The translations under genes and the position numbers were made by a program. Under the pieces are notes generated by a model. That model was given only the letters and a program-made list of their open reading frames with translations, did not search any database and was not told the DNA's origin. From positions 4,709,501 to 4,773,500 of the forward strand of contig NZ_CP080025.1 in assembly GCF_020463795.1 (NCBI RefSeq): a DNA stretch of 64,000 bases. Reading direction: 5' to 3'. Positions 25,597 through 34,789 of this stretch are shown here, piece after piece (the first letter of the stretch is position 1; each line of letters begins with the position of its first letter). The DNA is from Echinicola marina. Lineage in GTDB: Bacteria; Bacteroidota; Bacteroidia; Cytophagales; Cyclobacteriaceae.

Positions 25597-28230
25597 ATGA
25601 AAAGAAGAAAGTCCTTAAAAATAATGGCCTTGGGAGCTTTAACTCCCAGTATAAATATTTTTTCATCCCCAATGGATGCCCACAAAAACTATATAGAGAA
25701 AAACACAAGTTTATACTTTGAAAGTGATTGGGAACTTTGGCCTGATATGGATTGGGTAGGTCCAGAATATTGGGGCAACAGACTTCAGGATTGGAAAATT
25801 CAAAATGGCAAGGTACTCTGTCAAGTCAGTGGTCCAAACAGAACTTTGCACTGTCTCACCACTCAAGCAACTAGGGAAAAAGGAACATTGGAGACAAGTA
25901 TTGATATTGAACCCAATCCCTCATTGCCAGTTTCTGATGAAAACTATATTGGAATTAGATTAGGCATAAAAGGTAAATTTGATGATTATCGCTCTGCCGC
26001 TGTGCATGGAAAGGGCATGGATATCGCTGTAACTACCAGCGGAAAACTAAAAATCAACAAGAAGCTCCTTCCTTTACAGACTGCAATCGAAGGTAAGTAC
26101 ACCCTTCATATAAAGCTCTCAGAGCATCACAGCCTCCCAAACATTACTGTTGACCTCATCAATTCATCTGGTGAGATCTTGCATACCTCCACTGAAGCAG
26201 AAGCTTTCAGTCATGAAGAAATCTCTGGTAATATCGCCTTGGTAGCCAATATCAAAGATGGTTCAAAAGAAATTCAGGAAACCACCACATCTGCCTCTTT
26301 TGCCAACTGGAAAATATCAGGCAGCAAATTGATATCAAGTTCTGAACATGAATTTGGACCAATCTGCTTTGCCCAATACACTTTACATCAAGGCACTTTA
26401 AAATTAACGGGACAACTTGCTCCTGTAGAACAGGTTTCAGGCCATAAAGTTAGCTTTAAAATCAAAGAAGGAAATGAATGGAAGGAACTGGCACAGTCGG
26501 AGATAGAGCCTATGTCCAGAACAGTTCACTTTAGACAGGAAAACTGGAACTACAAATCATCCATCCCCTACCGCATTCAATTAGAACTGCCCTTAAAACC
26601 CAATGGATCCACAGCTGTTCGTTATTATAACTATGAGGGGACGATCTCCAAAGAACCGGTCGACAAAGAAGATCTAAAAACAGCAGTATTCAGTTGCAAC
26701 TGTGACTATGGTTTCCCAGACTCAGAGGTACCACTTCATGTGGCTTGTCACCAACCTGATCTGGCTCTATTCGTAGGTGACCAATTTTATGAAGGCACAG
26801 GTGGTTTTGGAATACAAACCTCGCCTATTGATAAGGCAGCACTTGATTACCTTCGCAAGTGGATGATGTTCGGTTGGTCTTATAGGGAAATTTTCCGCCA
26901 CATTCCGTGTGCAATTATTCCCGATGACCATGATGTTTACCACGGAAATATTTGGGGAGAAGAAGGAAAGGCTGCTGACATTTCTGGCAGTTGGGGAGCA
27001 CCCGCCCAAGATTCGGGTGGATACAAAATGGCACCTAAATGGGTCAATATGGTTCAGAAATGCCAAACCAGCCATCTTCCTGATCCCTATGACCCTACTC
27101 CTGTAAAAAGAGGTATTGATGTTTATTACACAGAGTGGATCTATGGTGGTATCAGTTTTGCCATTTTGGAAGACAGAAAATGGAAATCAGCCCCCAAACA
27201 CGTACTTCCTGAAGAAGCAGATATTTGGAACGGCTGGATCCAAAATCCAGATTTTGACATCAAAAAACATCGGGTAGAAGATGCCCAATTACTAGGAGAA
27301 AGACAACTCAATTTCCTCGATCATTGGTCTCAAGACTGGTCTGGAGATGTAAAAATGAAATCCCTGGTGACACAGACCAATTTCAGTACTGTTTCCACGC
27401 TCCCTGCTGATGCTAAAAATGACGGAGTAGTTCCAGGATTAAAAATTCCTCAACCCGGTGAATATATTGCAGGAGATGTCATCAACGGGGATATGGACAG
27501 TAATGGCTGGCCTCAGGTCGGCAGGGACAAGGCAGTAGAAAAAATCAGAAAATGCTTTGCCTTCCATATTGCTGGAGATCAGCATTTGGCAAGTTTTATT
27601 CAATACGGTGTTGAAGAATATGGAGACAGTGGCTATGCCTTTGCAGGTCCTGCCTTGAATAATATCTGGCCAAGAAGATGGTGGCCTCCAGTGGCTGACA
27701 CTGCAAGTCATTCTGAAAATAATCCTGCCTATACGGGAAATTATGAGGATGGATTTGGCAATAAAATGACCATAAAGGCAGTCGCCAATCCAAGGCTTAC
27801 AGGTATGACGCCGGCCATCGTTTATGACAGGGCCACAGGATATGGTATTGTTACCTTCAACAAATCCAACAGGACGATAACCACCGAATGTTGGCCCAAA
27901 TATGTCCACCCAGTGAAAAACCCTCATGGACAATATGCTGGCTGGCCGATAACTATAGTACAAGAAGACAATTATGGTAGAAAAGCCGCTGCCTGGCTTC
28001 CAGAAATCAAGGTCAACGGACTTAGCAATCCAGTGGTAGAAGTAATAGAAGAAAATTCTGGAGAAAGCCTTTATTACATGGCTATTAAAGGAAATACATT
28101 TACCCCAAAAGTTTTTTCCAAAGGCACTTATACCATCAAGGTAAAAGACAGCACAACTGGAAAAACCATAGAGAAAAATGGCATAAAAGCCAGCTCAAAA
28201 TCAAAAGGAACCCTGATGTTCAGTATATAA
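25597..28230 (+). CDS. PhoD-like metallophosphatase/phosphodiesterase, exported
   Basis: This 877-residue protein has a basic N-terminal leader (MKRRKSLKIMALGALTP) resembling a weak Tat or Sec signal. Residues 30-340 form an all-beta N-terminal region with a concanavalin-like look. The PhoD-like core follows: VFSCNCDYGF near 367, DLALFVGDQFYEG near 387 and IPDDHDVYHGNIWGE near 446, carrying the expected metal-binding Asp/His residues, then FHIAGDQHLASF near 655. It ends in a beta-rich tail. PhoD enzymes are Ca/Fe-dependent phosphomono- or diesterases. The large N-terminal domain makes it about twice the length of Bacillus PhoD. A strong terminator follows. Confidence 0.85.
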   Translation: MKRRKSLKIMALGALTPSINIFSSPMDAHKNYIEKNTSLYFESDWELWPDMDWVGPEYWGNRLQDWKIQNGKVLCQVSGPNRTLHCLTTQATREKGTLETSIDIEPNPSLPVSDENYIGIRLGIKGKFDDYRSAAVHGKGMDIAVTTSGKLKINKKLLPLQTAIEGKYTLHIKLSEHHSLPNITVDLINSSGEILHTSTEAEAFSHEEISGNIALVANIKDGSKEIQETTTSASFANWKISGSKLISSSEHEFGPICFAQYTLHQGTLKLTGQLAPVEQVSGHKVSFKIKEGNEWKELAQSEIEPMSRTVHFRQENWNYKSSIPYRIQLELPLKPNGSTAVRYYNYEGTISKEPVDKEDLKTAVFSCNCDYGFPDSEVPLHVACHQPDLALFVGDQFYEGTGGFGIQTSPIDKAALDYLRKWMMFGWSYREIFRHIPCAIIPDDHDVYHGNIWGEEGKAADISGSWGAPAQDSGGYKMAPKWVNMVQKCQTSHLPDPYDPTPVKRGIDVYYTEWIYGGISFAILEDRKWKSAPKHVLPEEADIWNGWIQNPDFDIKKHRVEDAQLLGERQLNFLDHWSQDWSGDVKMKSLVTQTNFSTVSTLPADAKNDGVVPGLKIPQPGEYIAGDVINGDMDSNGWPQVGRDKAVEKIRKCFAFHIAGDQHLASFIQYGVEEYGDSGYAFAGPALNNIWPRRWWPPVADTASHSENNPAYTGNYEDGFGNKMTIKAVANPRLTGMTPAIVYDRATGYGIVTFNKSNRTITTECWPKYVHPVKNPHGQYAGWPITIVQEDNYGRKAAAWLPEIKVNGLSNPVVEVIEENSGESLYYMAIKGNTFTPKVFSKGTYTIKVKDSTTGKTIEKNGIKASSKSKGTLMFSI

Positions 28231-28238
28231 ACCCAATT

Positions 28239-28264
28239 AGAGCGGCCCAAGGCCGCTCTTTTTT
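28239..28264 (+). terminator. Terminator of the PhoD-like gene
   Basis: A 9-bp perfect stem (AGAGCGGCC / GGCCGCTCT) with loop CAA is followed by five T residues, 8 bases past the stop. Confidence 0.9.
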
Positions 28265-28415
28265 ATGATGTTTTTCACCACCCCTTCGCCTGTTCATTTT
28301 TTCCCTCCATCCTCTTCCAAGCGCGATCACAACAACTCATAGGGCTACTATCAAAATATATATTATCTTCGAAGAATACATCAAAAAACAACTTATTGTT
28401 TAAGTACCATTCATC

Positions 28416-29192
28416 ATGCCCAATTCCTATTCATCCATCACTTTAACCTATATTGTTCCGGTTTATATTGAAAACCAGAAGGCTCGAATCATTGAAAAAT
28501 TTATCGCCCACTATGAGCAATACAGTCCTGAAGTATTAAAAAAAATCCTGTTTGTTTTTGTAGATGATTGTTCACCTGTTCCTGTTAATATCAATTCAAA
28601 AAAACTGAACTTTATCCTAGCAAAGATTAATGATGATATTAAATGGAATCAGGGTGGAGCCCGTAATTTAGGAGTAATGTTGGCCAAATCCAGCAAATTG
28701 ATCCTTACAGACCTGGACCATACATTCCCAGAAGCAACTTTGGATTATGTTTTAAAAAAACCGCTTCCCAAAGCCCTTTATAATTTTGTCAGATTAAAAG
28801 ATGGACAGAAGCATAATATCCATCCAAACACCTACTACTGCACTAAATCTACCTTTTTCAAATCTCTGGGTGTAGACGAAGAGTTCTGTGGCAACTATGG
28901 TTATGAAGACATCTACTTCCTAGAACTTCAAAAAAGCCTAAAGACCAAAATAAAAACGATCAAAAGACATCCGGTATGGGTAAGAGAACATAAGGAACTT
29001 CCTTCAGAATCCCACCACTTATTGATACGAGACACCAAGGTAAATCATGAATTATTGCAGAAAAAGCTTAAATACCTGAAAACAAAAGATCCATTTGAAG
29101 GTCACTCCAGGCTATTTCTTAATTTCTCTTGGGATATTGTAGACGAACATCTTATTGATGAAAATGCAGCAACTAATACCAATTTTATATAA
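28416..29192 (+). CDS. GT-A fold glycosyltransferase (family 2-like)
   Basis: This 258-residue cytosolic protein shows the GT-A layout: TYIVPVYIEN at the first strand, FVFVDDCSP at 46-54, the nucleotide-binding NQGGARNLG from 78, and the DxD motif D99-L100-D101 (LILTDLDH). GNYGYEDIYFLELQ near 169 is the family-2/galactosyltransferase ED block. It probably transfers a sugar from a nucleotide donor. The acceptor is unknown and no other glycan-assembly gene is near, apart from the esterase 23 bases downstream. A near-consensus -7 element (TATCTTCG, 28364-28371) lies upstream. Confidence 0.8.
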   Translation: MPNSYSSITLTYIVPVYIENQKARIIEKFIAHYEQYSPEVLKKILFVFVDDCSPVPVNINSKKLNFILAKINDDIKWNQGGARNLGVMLAKSSKLILTDLDHTFPEATLDYVLKKPLPKALYNFVRLKDGQKHNIHPNTYYCTKSTFFKSLGVDEEFCGNYGYEDIYFLELQKSLKTKIKTIKRHPVWVREHKELPSESHHLLIRDTKVNHELLQKKLKYLKTKDPFEGHSRLFLNFSWDIVDEHLIDENAATNTNFI

Positions 29193-29215
29193 AATCAAAA
29201 CCCTAATTAACAATT

Positions 29216-30040
29216 ATGAAACAGATCATTCTATCTATCTTTTTCTTTTGCTATGTTTTCATAGTATCCGCACAAAATGTAGCTTATAAAACAGCAAGCA
29301 ATATTCCCTATTATAATGAAGACCTTAGTGCAGCTGATGAATATATTCAGCAAAGATGTGTTCTCGATATCTACTATCCTGAAGGTAAGAAGAACTTTGC
29401 CACAGTGGTATGGTTCCATGGTGGCGGACTGACAGGAGGAGAAAAGGAAATCCCTCAGGCTTTAAAGGATAAGGGAATTGCCATCATTGGTGTCAATTAC
29501 CGATTATACCCTAAGATCAAAGCGCCCAAATATATAGAAGATGCGGCTGCAGCCGTTGCTTGGGCATTTAATAATATTGCCAATTATGGCGGTGATCCTT
29601 CTTTAATATTTGTTTCAGGTCATTCCGCAGGTGGATACTTGGCCAGTATGGTTGGTTTAGATAAAAGGTGGCTCAATAAGCACAGTATTGACGCCAATCA
29701 GATCGCAGGACTCATTCCATTTAGTGGTCACACCATTACGCATTTTACTGTAAGAGAAGAAAGAGGCATCCCAGGAACCCAGGCCATTGTGGATGATTTA
29801 GCGCCTTTATACCATGTTAGACCTGATGCTCCCCCTTTATTATTGATCACTGGTGATCGAAATATGGAAATGCTAGGGAGATATGAGGAAAATGCCTATA
29901 TGATGCGTATGATGAAAGAGGCTGGGCATAAAGAGACGAAAATATATGAAATGGACGGCTATGGTCACAATATGACAGCTCCGGCTTTTCCCTTGTTATT
30001 AAACGAAATGAACCGTATTATTCAAAAGCAAAACAAATAA
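29216..30040 (+). CDS. Exported alpha/beta hydrolase (carboxylesterase, BD-FAE/HSL type)
   Basis: This 274-residue protein has a signal peptide (residues 1-19, ending VSAQ). The oxyanion-hole motif HGGG is at 68-71, the nucleophile is S137 in GHSAGG, and the remaining triad members are D214 (ITGDRN) and H251 (GYGHNM). Such enzymes remove acyl groups (often acetyl) from sugars or small esters in the periplasm. It follows the glycosyltransferase by 23 bases and ends in a terminator, so the two form a two-gene operon, although one product is cytosolic and the other is exported. Confidence 0.87.
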   Translation: MKQIILSIFFFCYVFIVSAQNVAYKTASNIPYYNEDLSAADEYIQQRCVLDIYYPEGKKNFATVVWFHGGGLTGGEKEIPQALKDKGIAIIGVNYRLYPKIKAPKYIEDAAAAVAWAFNNIANYGGDPSLIFVSGHSAGGYLASMVGLDKRWLNKHSIDANQIAGLIPFSGHTITHFTVREERGIPGTQAIVDDLAPLYHVRPDAPPLLLITGDRNMEMLGRYEENAYMMRMMKEAGHKETKIYEMDGYGHNMTAPAFPLLLNEMNRIIQKQNK

Positions 30041-30351
30041 ACCCATCAGAATCACCCTCAAAATTTGAGTAATCCAGTTGTTGGATTACTCTTTTGCTTT
30101 TAACCTATAGGGTTCGTTATTCTTTTTATAGTCACCAAATTTTGCACCATTTTATAATCTTTTTCAATCCTTAAGTTCATCGATCACTCCTTCATTAATA
30201 ATTCACTAAATTAGTTTATCCAGTAAAAGGCCGCATATAATAATTCGGTTCTTTTAATAATTCAGTATCAGTATTCTTATACCTAATCCATACAATTGAC
30301 ACTCGTAATGATTATGTTTAAGAATAACCCTCATCACAAGCCCTGATAATC
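30041..30351. other. Intergenic region, 311 bases
   Basis: It contains the esterase terminator (30067-30095) and then about 250 AT-rich bases that must hold the promoter of the export cassette. A TATGTTTA (one mismatch to the -7 consensus) lies about 30 bases before the first gene. No ORF is credible. Confidence 0.4.
30067..30095 (+). terminator. Terminator of the glycosyltransferase/esterase operon
   Basis: A 10-bp perfect stem (GAGTAATCCA / TGGATTACTC) with a 5-nt loop is followed by TTTT. Confidence 0.85.
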
Positions 30352-30750
30352 ATGAAAAGGATGCACGCCCACACCAATTGGTTGACATTATTTTCCCTGT
30401 TCAGCCTATACCCACTCATTACCAAAGGGAGTGCATTCGAAGACAAAGTAGCAGATGTGGTAAGTTGGGTGGCCTTGATCGTAGCCCCAATCATCATAAT
30501 CACAGTCTTCTTGATGGTCCATGTCCTTCCAGAAAAAATTGCGGAAAAACGAAATCATCCCCAGACACAAGCCATCAAAACACTATGTATACTTTCCTTG
30601 TTCTTTGGTGGGCTCTTATGGCCTTTGGCTTGGATTTGGACCTATTCCAAGCCTGTTTTTTATAAGATGGCTTATGGAACAGATAAAGGTGATTATCATG
30701 AGAAAACCTTTGACGACTTGAAAAAAGAAAAAGACCAGGATAAACCCTAA
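30352..30750 (+). CDS. DUF3302 inner-membrane protein (YiaW-like)
   Basis: This 132-residue protein has an N-terminal signal-like segment (about 8-28), two transmembrane helices (about 36-56 and 77-96) and a charged cytoplasmic tail rich in K, E and D. The middle, DVVSWVALIVAPIIIITVFLMVHVLPEKIAEKRNHPQ, matches the DUF3302 family, whose E. coli member is YiaW. As in E. coli (yiaW/yiaV), it sits next to an HlyD-family gene, 50 bases upstream. It is therefore probably a conserved membrane partner of that adaptor protein; its molecular role is unknown. Confidence 0.75.
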   Translation: MKRMHAHTNWLTLFSLFSLYPLITKGSAFEDKVADVVSWVALIVAPIIIITVFLMVHVLPEKIAEKRNHPQTQAIKTLCILSLFFGGLLWPLAWIWTYSKPVFYKMAYGTDKGDYHEKTFDDLKKEKDQDKP

Positions 30751-30800
30751 AACTCATTTCTTTCCATCTTACCTACTCACACTTGCCCTAATTCTTCAAA

Positions 30801-31979
30801 ATGGAAATATTATTATTGCTGATTTACTCGGGTATTGTTTGGTTGATCTTTTTTAAGTTCAAGCTGCTACCTTGGAATACCATTTCTCAAGCCATAGTCA
30901 TTATCATTCCTGTGGTGGCCATTGCCCTACTCATATTGATACTCAATATTGTAGCACCCTCATCCCATGATGTTAGGGTCATGAATTATAATGTGGAGAT
31001 AGTCCCTCGAGTGACTGGCTTGGTGGTAGAAGTCCCCATCTCTCCCAACCAACATGTCAAAAAAGGAGAAGTTTTGTTCAAAATCGACCCCACCCCCTTC
31101 ACGTTAAAAATCAAAAAACTGGAAGCCAAACTACCTGAGCTTGAAGCAAAATTGGTAGGAGCAAAGGCATTTGACAGGGAATTGGAATCCCAGCTAACCA
31201 CTGCCAACAGCCAAATCCAAGTCATCAACACACAAATTGCACTGGCCAAAAAGCGTTTTGCCCAAACAAAAGAACTGGCCGAAAGTGGGGCTGGATCACA
31301 GTTTGAATATGAAGAAGCGGAAACCAACTTAAATAACCTTCAAGCACAACTTGCTGTGGCACAATCCCAAAAATCCCAAGTTATCCAAAAACTCTCTGCT
31401 CAGACAGAAGAAGGTGAATTGGCCGAAATATCACAGGCAAGAGCTGCATTGGTACAGACCAAGTCAGATATCGCCTATGCCCAGTGGGAACTGGATCAGA
31501 CGGTCTACCGAGCCCCTGCAGATGGCAGGGTGATCAACCTCCAACTCCGAAAAGGTGCCATGGCCGTACAATTTCCCATCAAGCCAGTCATGACTTTCAT
31601 CGAAGATGAGCAGTGGGTAGTTGCCCTTTTTCATCAAAATGAGCTTCGATATGTAGAAAATGGCAATGAGGCGGAAGTAGCTATCCGTACACATCCTAAT
31701 AGGATCATCAAATGTGAAGTGGAGCACATTGTATGGGCCAATGCCCAAGGCCAATTGACTACTTCAGGCAGGCTCCCTGACACTAGGATAGATGGCTATC
31801 ATGAAGGGCGTTTTGCTGTAAGACTGAAAATAGATCAAAACGAGGATATTTTTCTTGCTCCAGGAGCTGTAGGACAAGGAGCCATATACACTAAACATGG
31901 AAAAATCATTCACCTAGTTAGAAAAGTAATTATCAGAGTGGGAACAAAAATGGATTGGCTTGTACTTAAACTGCACTGA
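30801..31979 (+). CDS. HlyD-family membrane fusion protein (YiaV/EmrA type)
   Basis: This 392-residue periplasmic adaptor has two N-terminal hydrophobic segments (about 3-17 and 27-50). The first lipoyl half follows (VEIVPRVTGLVVEVPISPNQHVKKGEVLFKIDP near 66-98). A long alpha-hairpin spans about 100-215, rich in A, E, Q and K. The second lipoyl half is YRAPADGRVINLQLRKGAM, and then comes a beta-barrel domain. It should link an inner-membrane component to the outer-membrane channel encoded next. The stop codon is 4 bases before the ATG of the NodT-type gene. Confidence 0.9.
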   Translation: MEILLLLIYSGIVWLIFFKFKLLPWNTISQAIVIIIPVVAIALLILILNIVAPSSHDVRVMNYNVEIVPRVTGLVVEVPISPNQHVKKGEVLFKIDPTPFTLKIKKLEAKLPELEAKLVGAKAFDRELESQLTTANSQIQVINTQIALAKKRFAQTKELAESGAGSQFEYEEAETNLNNLQAQLAVAQSQKSQVIQKLSAQTEEGELAEISQARAALVQTKSDIAYAQWELDQTVYRAPADGRVINLQLRKGAMAVQFPIKPVMTFIEDEQWVVALFHQNELRYVENGNEAEVAIRTHPNRIIKCEVEHIVWANAQGQLTTSGRLPDTRIDGYHEGRFAVRLKIDQNEDIFLAPGAVGQGAIYTKHGKIIHLVRKVIIRVGTKMDWLVLKLH

Positions 31980-31983
31980 TCTT

Positions 31984-33384
31984 ATGAAGAATTTACCCTT
32001 TTCCTTTATCGGTATTGTTTTGGTATTATTAGGCCTTTATCCCTTTTCATGCAAGGTAAAAGAACCGCCAAGTCCTGAAGAGCTTCAGGAACAAGCTTTC
32101 GCCAATTTTATTCTCCCATCCACCTGGCAACAAGCGCAAGAATCGCAATCTGATTCTACTATGTTTATCGAAAATTGGTTAATGGAATTTTCAAACCCCA
32201 TACTGGACACGCTTGTTCATGAGGCATTGGAATACAATTTGGATTTAAACGTGGGGGAAGCCCGTCTTTCGCAAGCTGAAGGCTATGTAAAGATGTCCAA
32301 AAGTGCGCTCAGCCCAGCTCTCAATATCTTAGGGCGGGAAAACAGCAAATTAGGTGGCGACTTTGCAGGAGGATTGAACGGTGCTATATTTTCAGCCGCA
32401 TGGGAGTTAGATATTTGGGGCAAGCTCCGAAATGCCAAACATGCCCAAATCCAAGAATATGAAGCTGCCGCCATGGACCTCAGCTTTGCCAAACTTTCCA
32501 TTGCGGCTGCTGTGGTCAGGAACTATTACCTGGCCATTGAAATCTATATGGAAAAAGAACTCGCCTCGGAAATGCTTGACCTTTCTGAACAACTAGTAAA
32601 AATCGCCGACAAGCGCTTTCAGGTAGGAATTGGTAATGAAAAGGACCTTGCTGTAGCTAAGGCGAGCCTTAACAATATCAAAGACGGTTTTAGCTTGCTG
32701 GAACTGGCTTATAACAACCAAGTCAGGGCGCTAGAACTGCTATTGGGCAGATACCCTTCCAGTCTTATAAGCCTAGAGGGTGATTTGATGGAAATCAACA
32801 GTATCATCCCTGCAGGCATTCCTCTTCAGATATTAGAAAGGAGACCTGATGTCTTAGCGGCCCAACATCGATTCAACGCAAGTTTTCATCGTGTCAGATC
32901 AGCCAAAGCAGCTAGGCTTCCTCAAATCAGCCTAACAGGAACTTTTGGGGCTGTGCACAGCAATATTTTTTCCTTGGTCCCTGAATTCTCCAATCCCATC
33001 AGGAGTTTAGGAGGTTCCCTGGTAGCTCCTATCTACCAAGGAGGTCTTCTCAAGGAAAACCTTGAAGTCAAAACCTATGAGCAAGAACAGGCGGTTTATG
33101 AATATGCCCAAACAGTATTGGCTGCCATAAATGACGTAGAAACCGCACTTGAAACGGTACAAACAGTAGACCGAAGAGAAAAAATACTAAAAGAGGAAGT
33201 CAAGCAGAACCAAAAAGCCTATGAGCTTCAAGAAATATCCTATAAAGTAGGTAAATCAGACCTTAGGGATCTTACCTTACAACAGATGGACTTATATACT
33301 TCCCAGATCACTTTGCTTCGAGTGCAAACAGAAAAAATCATACAAAGGGTCAACCTATATCTTGCCTTAGGTGGATCTATGTAG
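31984..33384 (+). CDS. Outer-membrane efflux lipoprotein (NodT/OprM family, TolC-like)
   Basis: The protein has 466 residues from the ATG at 31984; an in-frame start at 31960 would overlap the hlyD-like gene and add no signal. The signal peptide ends in a lipobox (PFSC, lipid Cys23). Two outer-membrane efflux (OEP) repeats follow: NVGEARLSQAEGYVKMSKSA near 80 and the mirrored LERRPDVLAAQHRFNASFHRV near 290. It forms the trimeric exit duct. With the HlyD protein and DUF3302 protein it builds an export cassette that has no RND, ABC, MFS or FUSC pump gene next to it. Confidence 0.9.
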   Translation: MKNLPFSFIGIVLVLLGLYPFSCKVKEPPSPEELQEQAFANFILPSTWQQAQESQSDSTMFIENWLMEFSNPILDTLVHEALEYNLDLNVGEARLSQAEGYVKMSKSALSPALNILGRENSKLGGDFAGGLNGAIFSAAWELDIWGKLRNAKHAQIQEYEAAAMDLSFAKLSIAAAVVRNYYLAIEIYMEKELASEMLDLSEQLVKIADKRFQVGIGNEKDLAVAKASLNNIKDGFSLLELAYNNQVRALELLLGRYPSSLISLEGDLMEINSIIPAGIPLQILERRPDVLAAQHRFNASFHRVRSAKAARLPQISLTGTFGAVHSNIFSLVPEFSNPIRSLGGSLVAPIYQGGLLKENLEVKTYEQEQAVYEYAQTVLAAINDVETALETVQTVDRREKILKEEVKQNQKAYELQEISYKVGKSDLRDLTLQQMDLYTSQITLLRVQTEKIIQRVNLYLALGGSM

Positions 33385-33596
33385 GATTTAATCTTCTTTG
33401 AACTTCTGCCAAAAATTCTTATTATCAATAACTGGCAAATTTTGATGTTTTTAAAACATTATCTGTATATCCGCTAATCCGCCATTAAGTATACCCTTCA
33501 AAACATTCTCACAAAAATGACACATATTTCACAGAAACAATTAATTAAACCTGTCTTCCGCCAGTTAGATCCGTGGAATCCGTGAGAACTAAACCA

Positions 33597-34138
33597 CTAT
33601 GCACTAGAAGTGCATAGGTTTGTTCAAGAATGAAATTCTGATACTTACTCCAGGATAAAATTATCCTGATCGTCAGTATTCGAGATGTCTCGATGGTGTT
33701 CTAAATACTCCTCAACCATCTTATCTGTTATATTGCCTGTACTCCAAGCACCATAACCAATAGCCCAAAAATGGCGACCCCAATAGCGTTTGCTTAATTC
33801 TGGATAATCCGATTGAAGACGTCGTGAAGTTCGACCTTTCATACGCTTTACCAAGTCGCTTATCGAATGTTTCGGGCTATATTCAATATGCATGTGAACA
33901 TGATCATTACTTATTACGCCCTGAAGAATCCTAACATCTTCTGCATCACATATTTGTTTCAGCAAATCCCTACAGCGCCGTTGAACATCTCCTCGTAGTA
34001 CAGGATAACGATACTTGGTAACCCAAACTATGTGGACTGTCAACCAACTCACTGTATGGTTTCCTCGACGATTGATTGATCCCATTTTCCAATATTGAAA
34101 AATTTATCCTAAACTGAAAGTCTTGCACTGAAAGTGCA
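33597..34138 (-). mobile_element. IS200/IS605 family element A (tnpA only)
   Basis: An intact tnpA is flanked by two related hairpins: 33597-33617 (CTATGCACT/AGTGCATAG) on its 3' side and 34124-34138 (TGCACT-GAA-AGTGCA) on its 5' side. The shared stem TGCACT/AGTGCA marks them as the right and left ends recognised by the same TnpA. No tnpB is present. The exact cleavage sites are probably a few bases outside the hairpins. Confidence 0.75.
33645..34085 (-). CDS. tnpA: IS200/IS605 family transposase TnpA (element A)
   Basis: This 146-residue Y1 HUH transposase is apparently intact. The N-terminal strand is LTVHIVWVTKYRYPVLRG, the HUH metal motif is NDHVHMHIEYSP near 61-72, and the segment carrying the catalytic Tyr lies near the C-terminus (KMVEEYLEHH). 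YWGRHFWAIGYGAWST is the family's conserved block. It cuts and joins single-stranded DNA at hairpin-marked ends. It belongs to a different subgroup from the broken copy near 10.3 kb and from its neighbour at 34.5 kb. Confidence 0.93.
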   Translation of the reverse strand: MGSINRRGNHTVSWLTVHIVWVTKYRYPVLRGDVQRRCRDLLKQICDAEDVRILQGVISNDHVHMHIEYSPKHSISDLVKRMKGRTSRRLQSDYPELSKRYWGRHFWAIGYGAWSTGNITDKMVEEYLEHHRDISNTDDQDNFILE

Positions 34139-34239
34139 TAGTTTTCACTAGCGATTGAGACCAATAAAGCTACTGGTGTGAAAACGGATAATTACAAAAC
34201 ATTATTAACTTACCAATTAAAAGAAAAAGAGTAAATAAT

Positions 34240-34765
34240 CCTCGGGGCAAGCCCACGAGGCATTATTGGTCAATCGAATATTTTTAATTGATAATTGGTC
34301 TTCAATTTTTTATATCCTTTTTCCAGCCCTTGACTCTTTACATAATTAGCGATCTTTTCCTCTGTTCCATGTTGGCCTACCGTATTGACAAAATATCCCT
34401 TACCCCAAAACTCCCCTCCCCAGAGCTGTTTTTTCACCTCTGGGCATTCTTTAAACACCTCTCGTGACACTAAACTCTTTATCGTTCTCACTATTTTGGT
34501 TATACTATACGTTGGAACCGATTGGATCAGAAAATGTACATGGTCAGCATCTGTACCGATTTCCAGAAATTTAATCTCATATCTTAGTTCTATCTGTTCA
34601 CACGTCGATGTCAGAACTTTATCAACCTCTTTACTGAACACTACTCGTCTATATTTTGCTGAGCAAACTATATGGTACAGCAAAACTGATACATTATGAC
34701 TCTTATGGATATACTTACTTTCTTGCGACATCGAGTCACAAGATAGTAAAACGAGGCTAGCCTCG
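34240..34765 (-). mobile_element. IS200/IS605 family element B (tnpA only)
   Basis: The tnpA gene is flanked by hairpins with the same CCTCG/CGAGG stem: 34240-34260 (CCTCG GGGC AA GCCC A CGAGG) and 34752-34765 (CGAGGCTAGCCTCG). It is only about 100 bases from element A and ends 24 bases before the start codon of the next gene. No tnpB is present. Confidence 0.75.
34270..34731 (-). CDS. tnpA: IS200/IS605 family transposase TnpA (element B)
   Basis: This 153-residue Y1 transposase is apparently intact. It has VSVLLYHIVCSAKYRRVVFS at the start, the HUH motif DADHVHFLIQSVP near residue 61-73, WGGEFWGKGYFVNTVGQ, and a C-terminal IANYVKSQG with the catalytic Tyr. Sequence similarity to element A is low outside the motifs, so the two are independent insertions of different subgroups. 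Confidence 0.93.
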   Translation of the reverse strand: MSQESKYIHKSHNVSVLLYHIVCSAKYRRVVFSKEVDKVLTSTCEQIELRYEIKFLEIGTDADHVHFLIQSVPTYSITKIVRTIKSLVSREVFKECPEVKKQLWGGEFWGKGYFVNTVGQHGTEEKIANYVKSQGLEKGYKKLKTNYQLKIFD

Positions 34766-34789
34766 GGGAATTTGACCCTAAGAGATTAA

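Noticed and set aside
27439-27963. 174-codon minus-strand ORF
   Set aside because: It is antisense to the PhoD-like core and has no signal, domain or spacing to support it.
33540-33596. Possible CRISPR-like or direct repeat near the IS elements
   Set aside because: Only a single copy of each short motif is visible; there is no regular spacing. The repeated TGCACT motif belongs to IS end hairpins.
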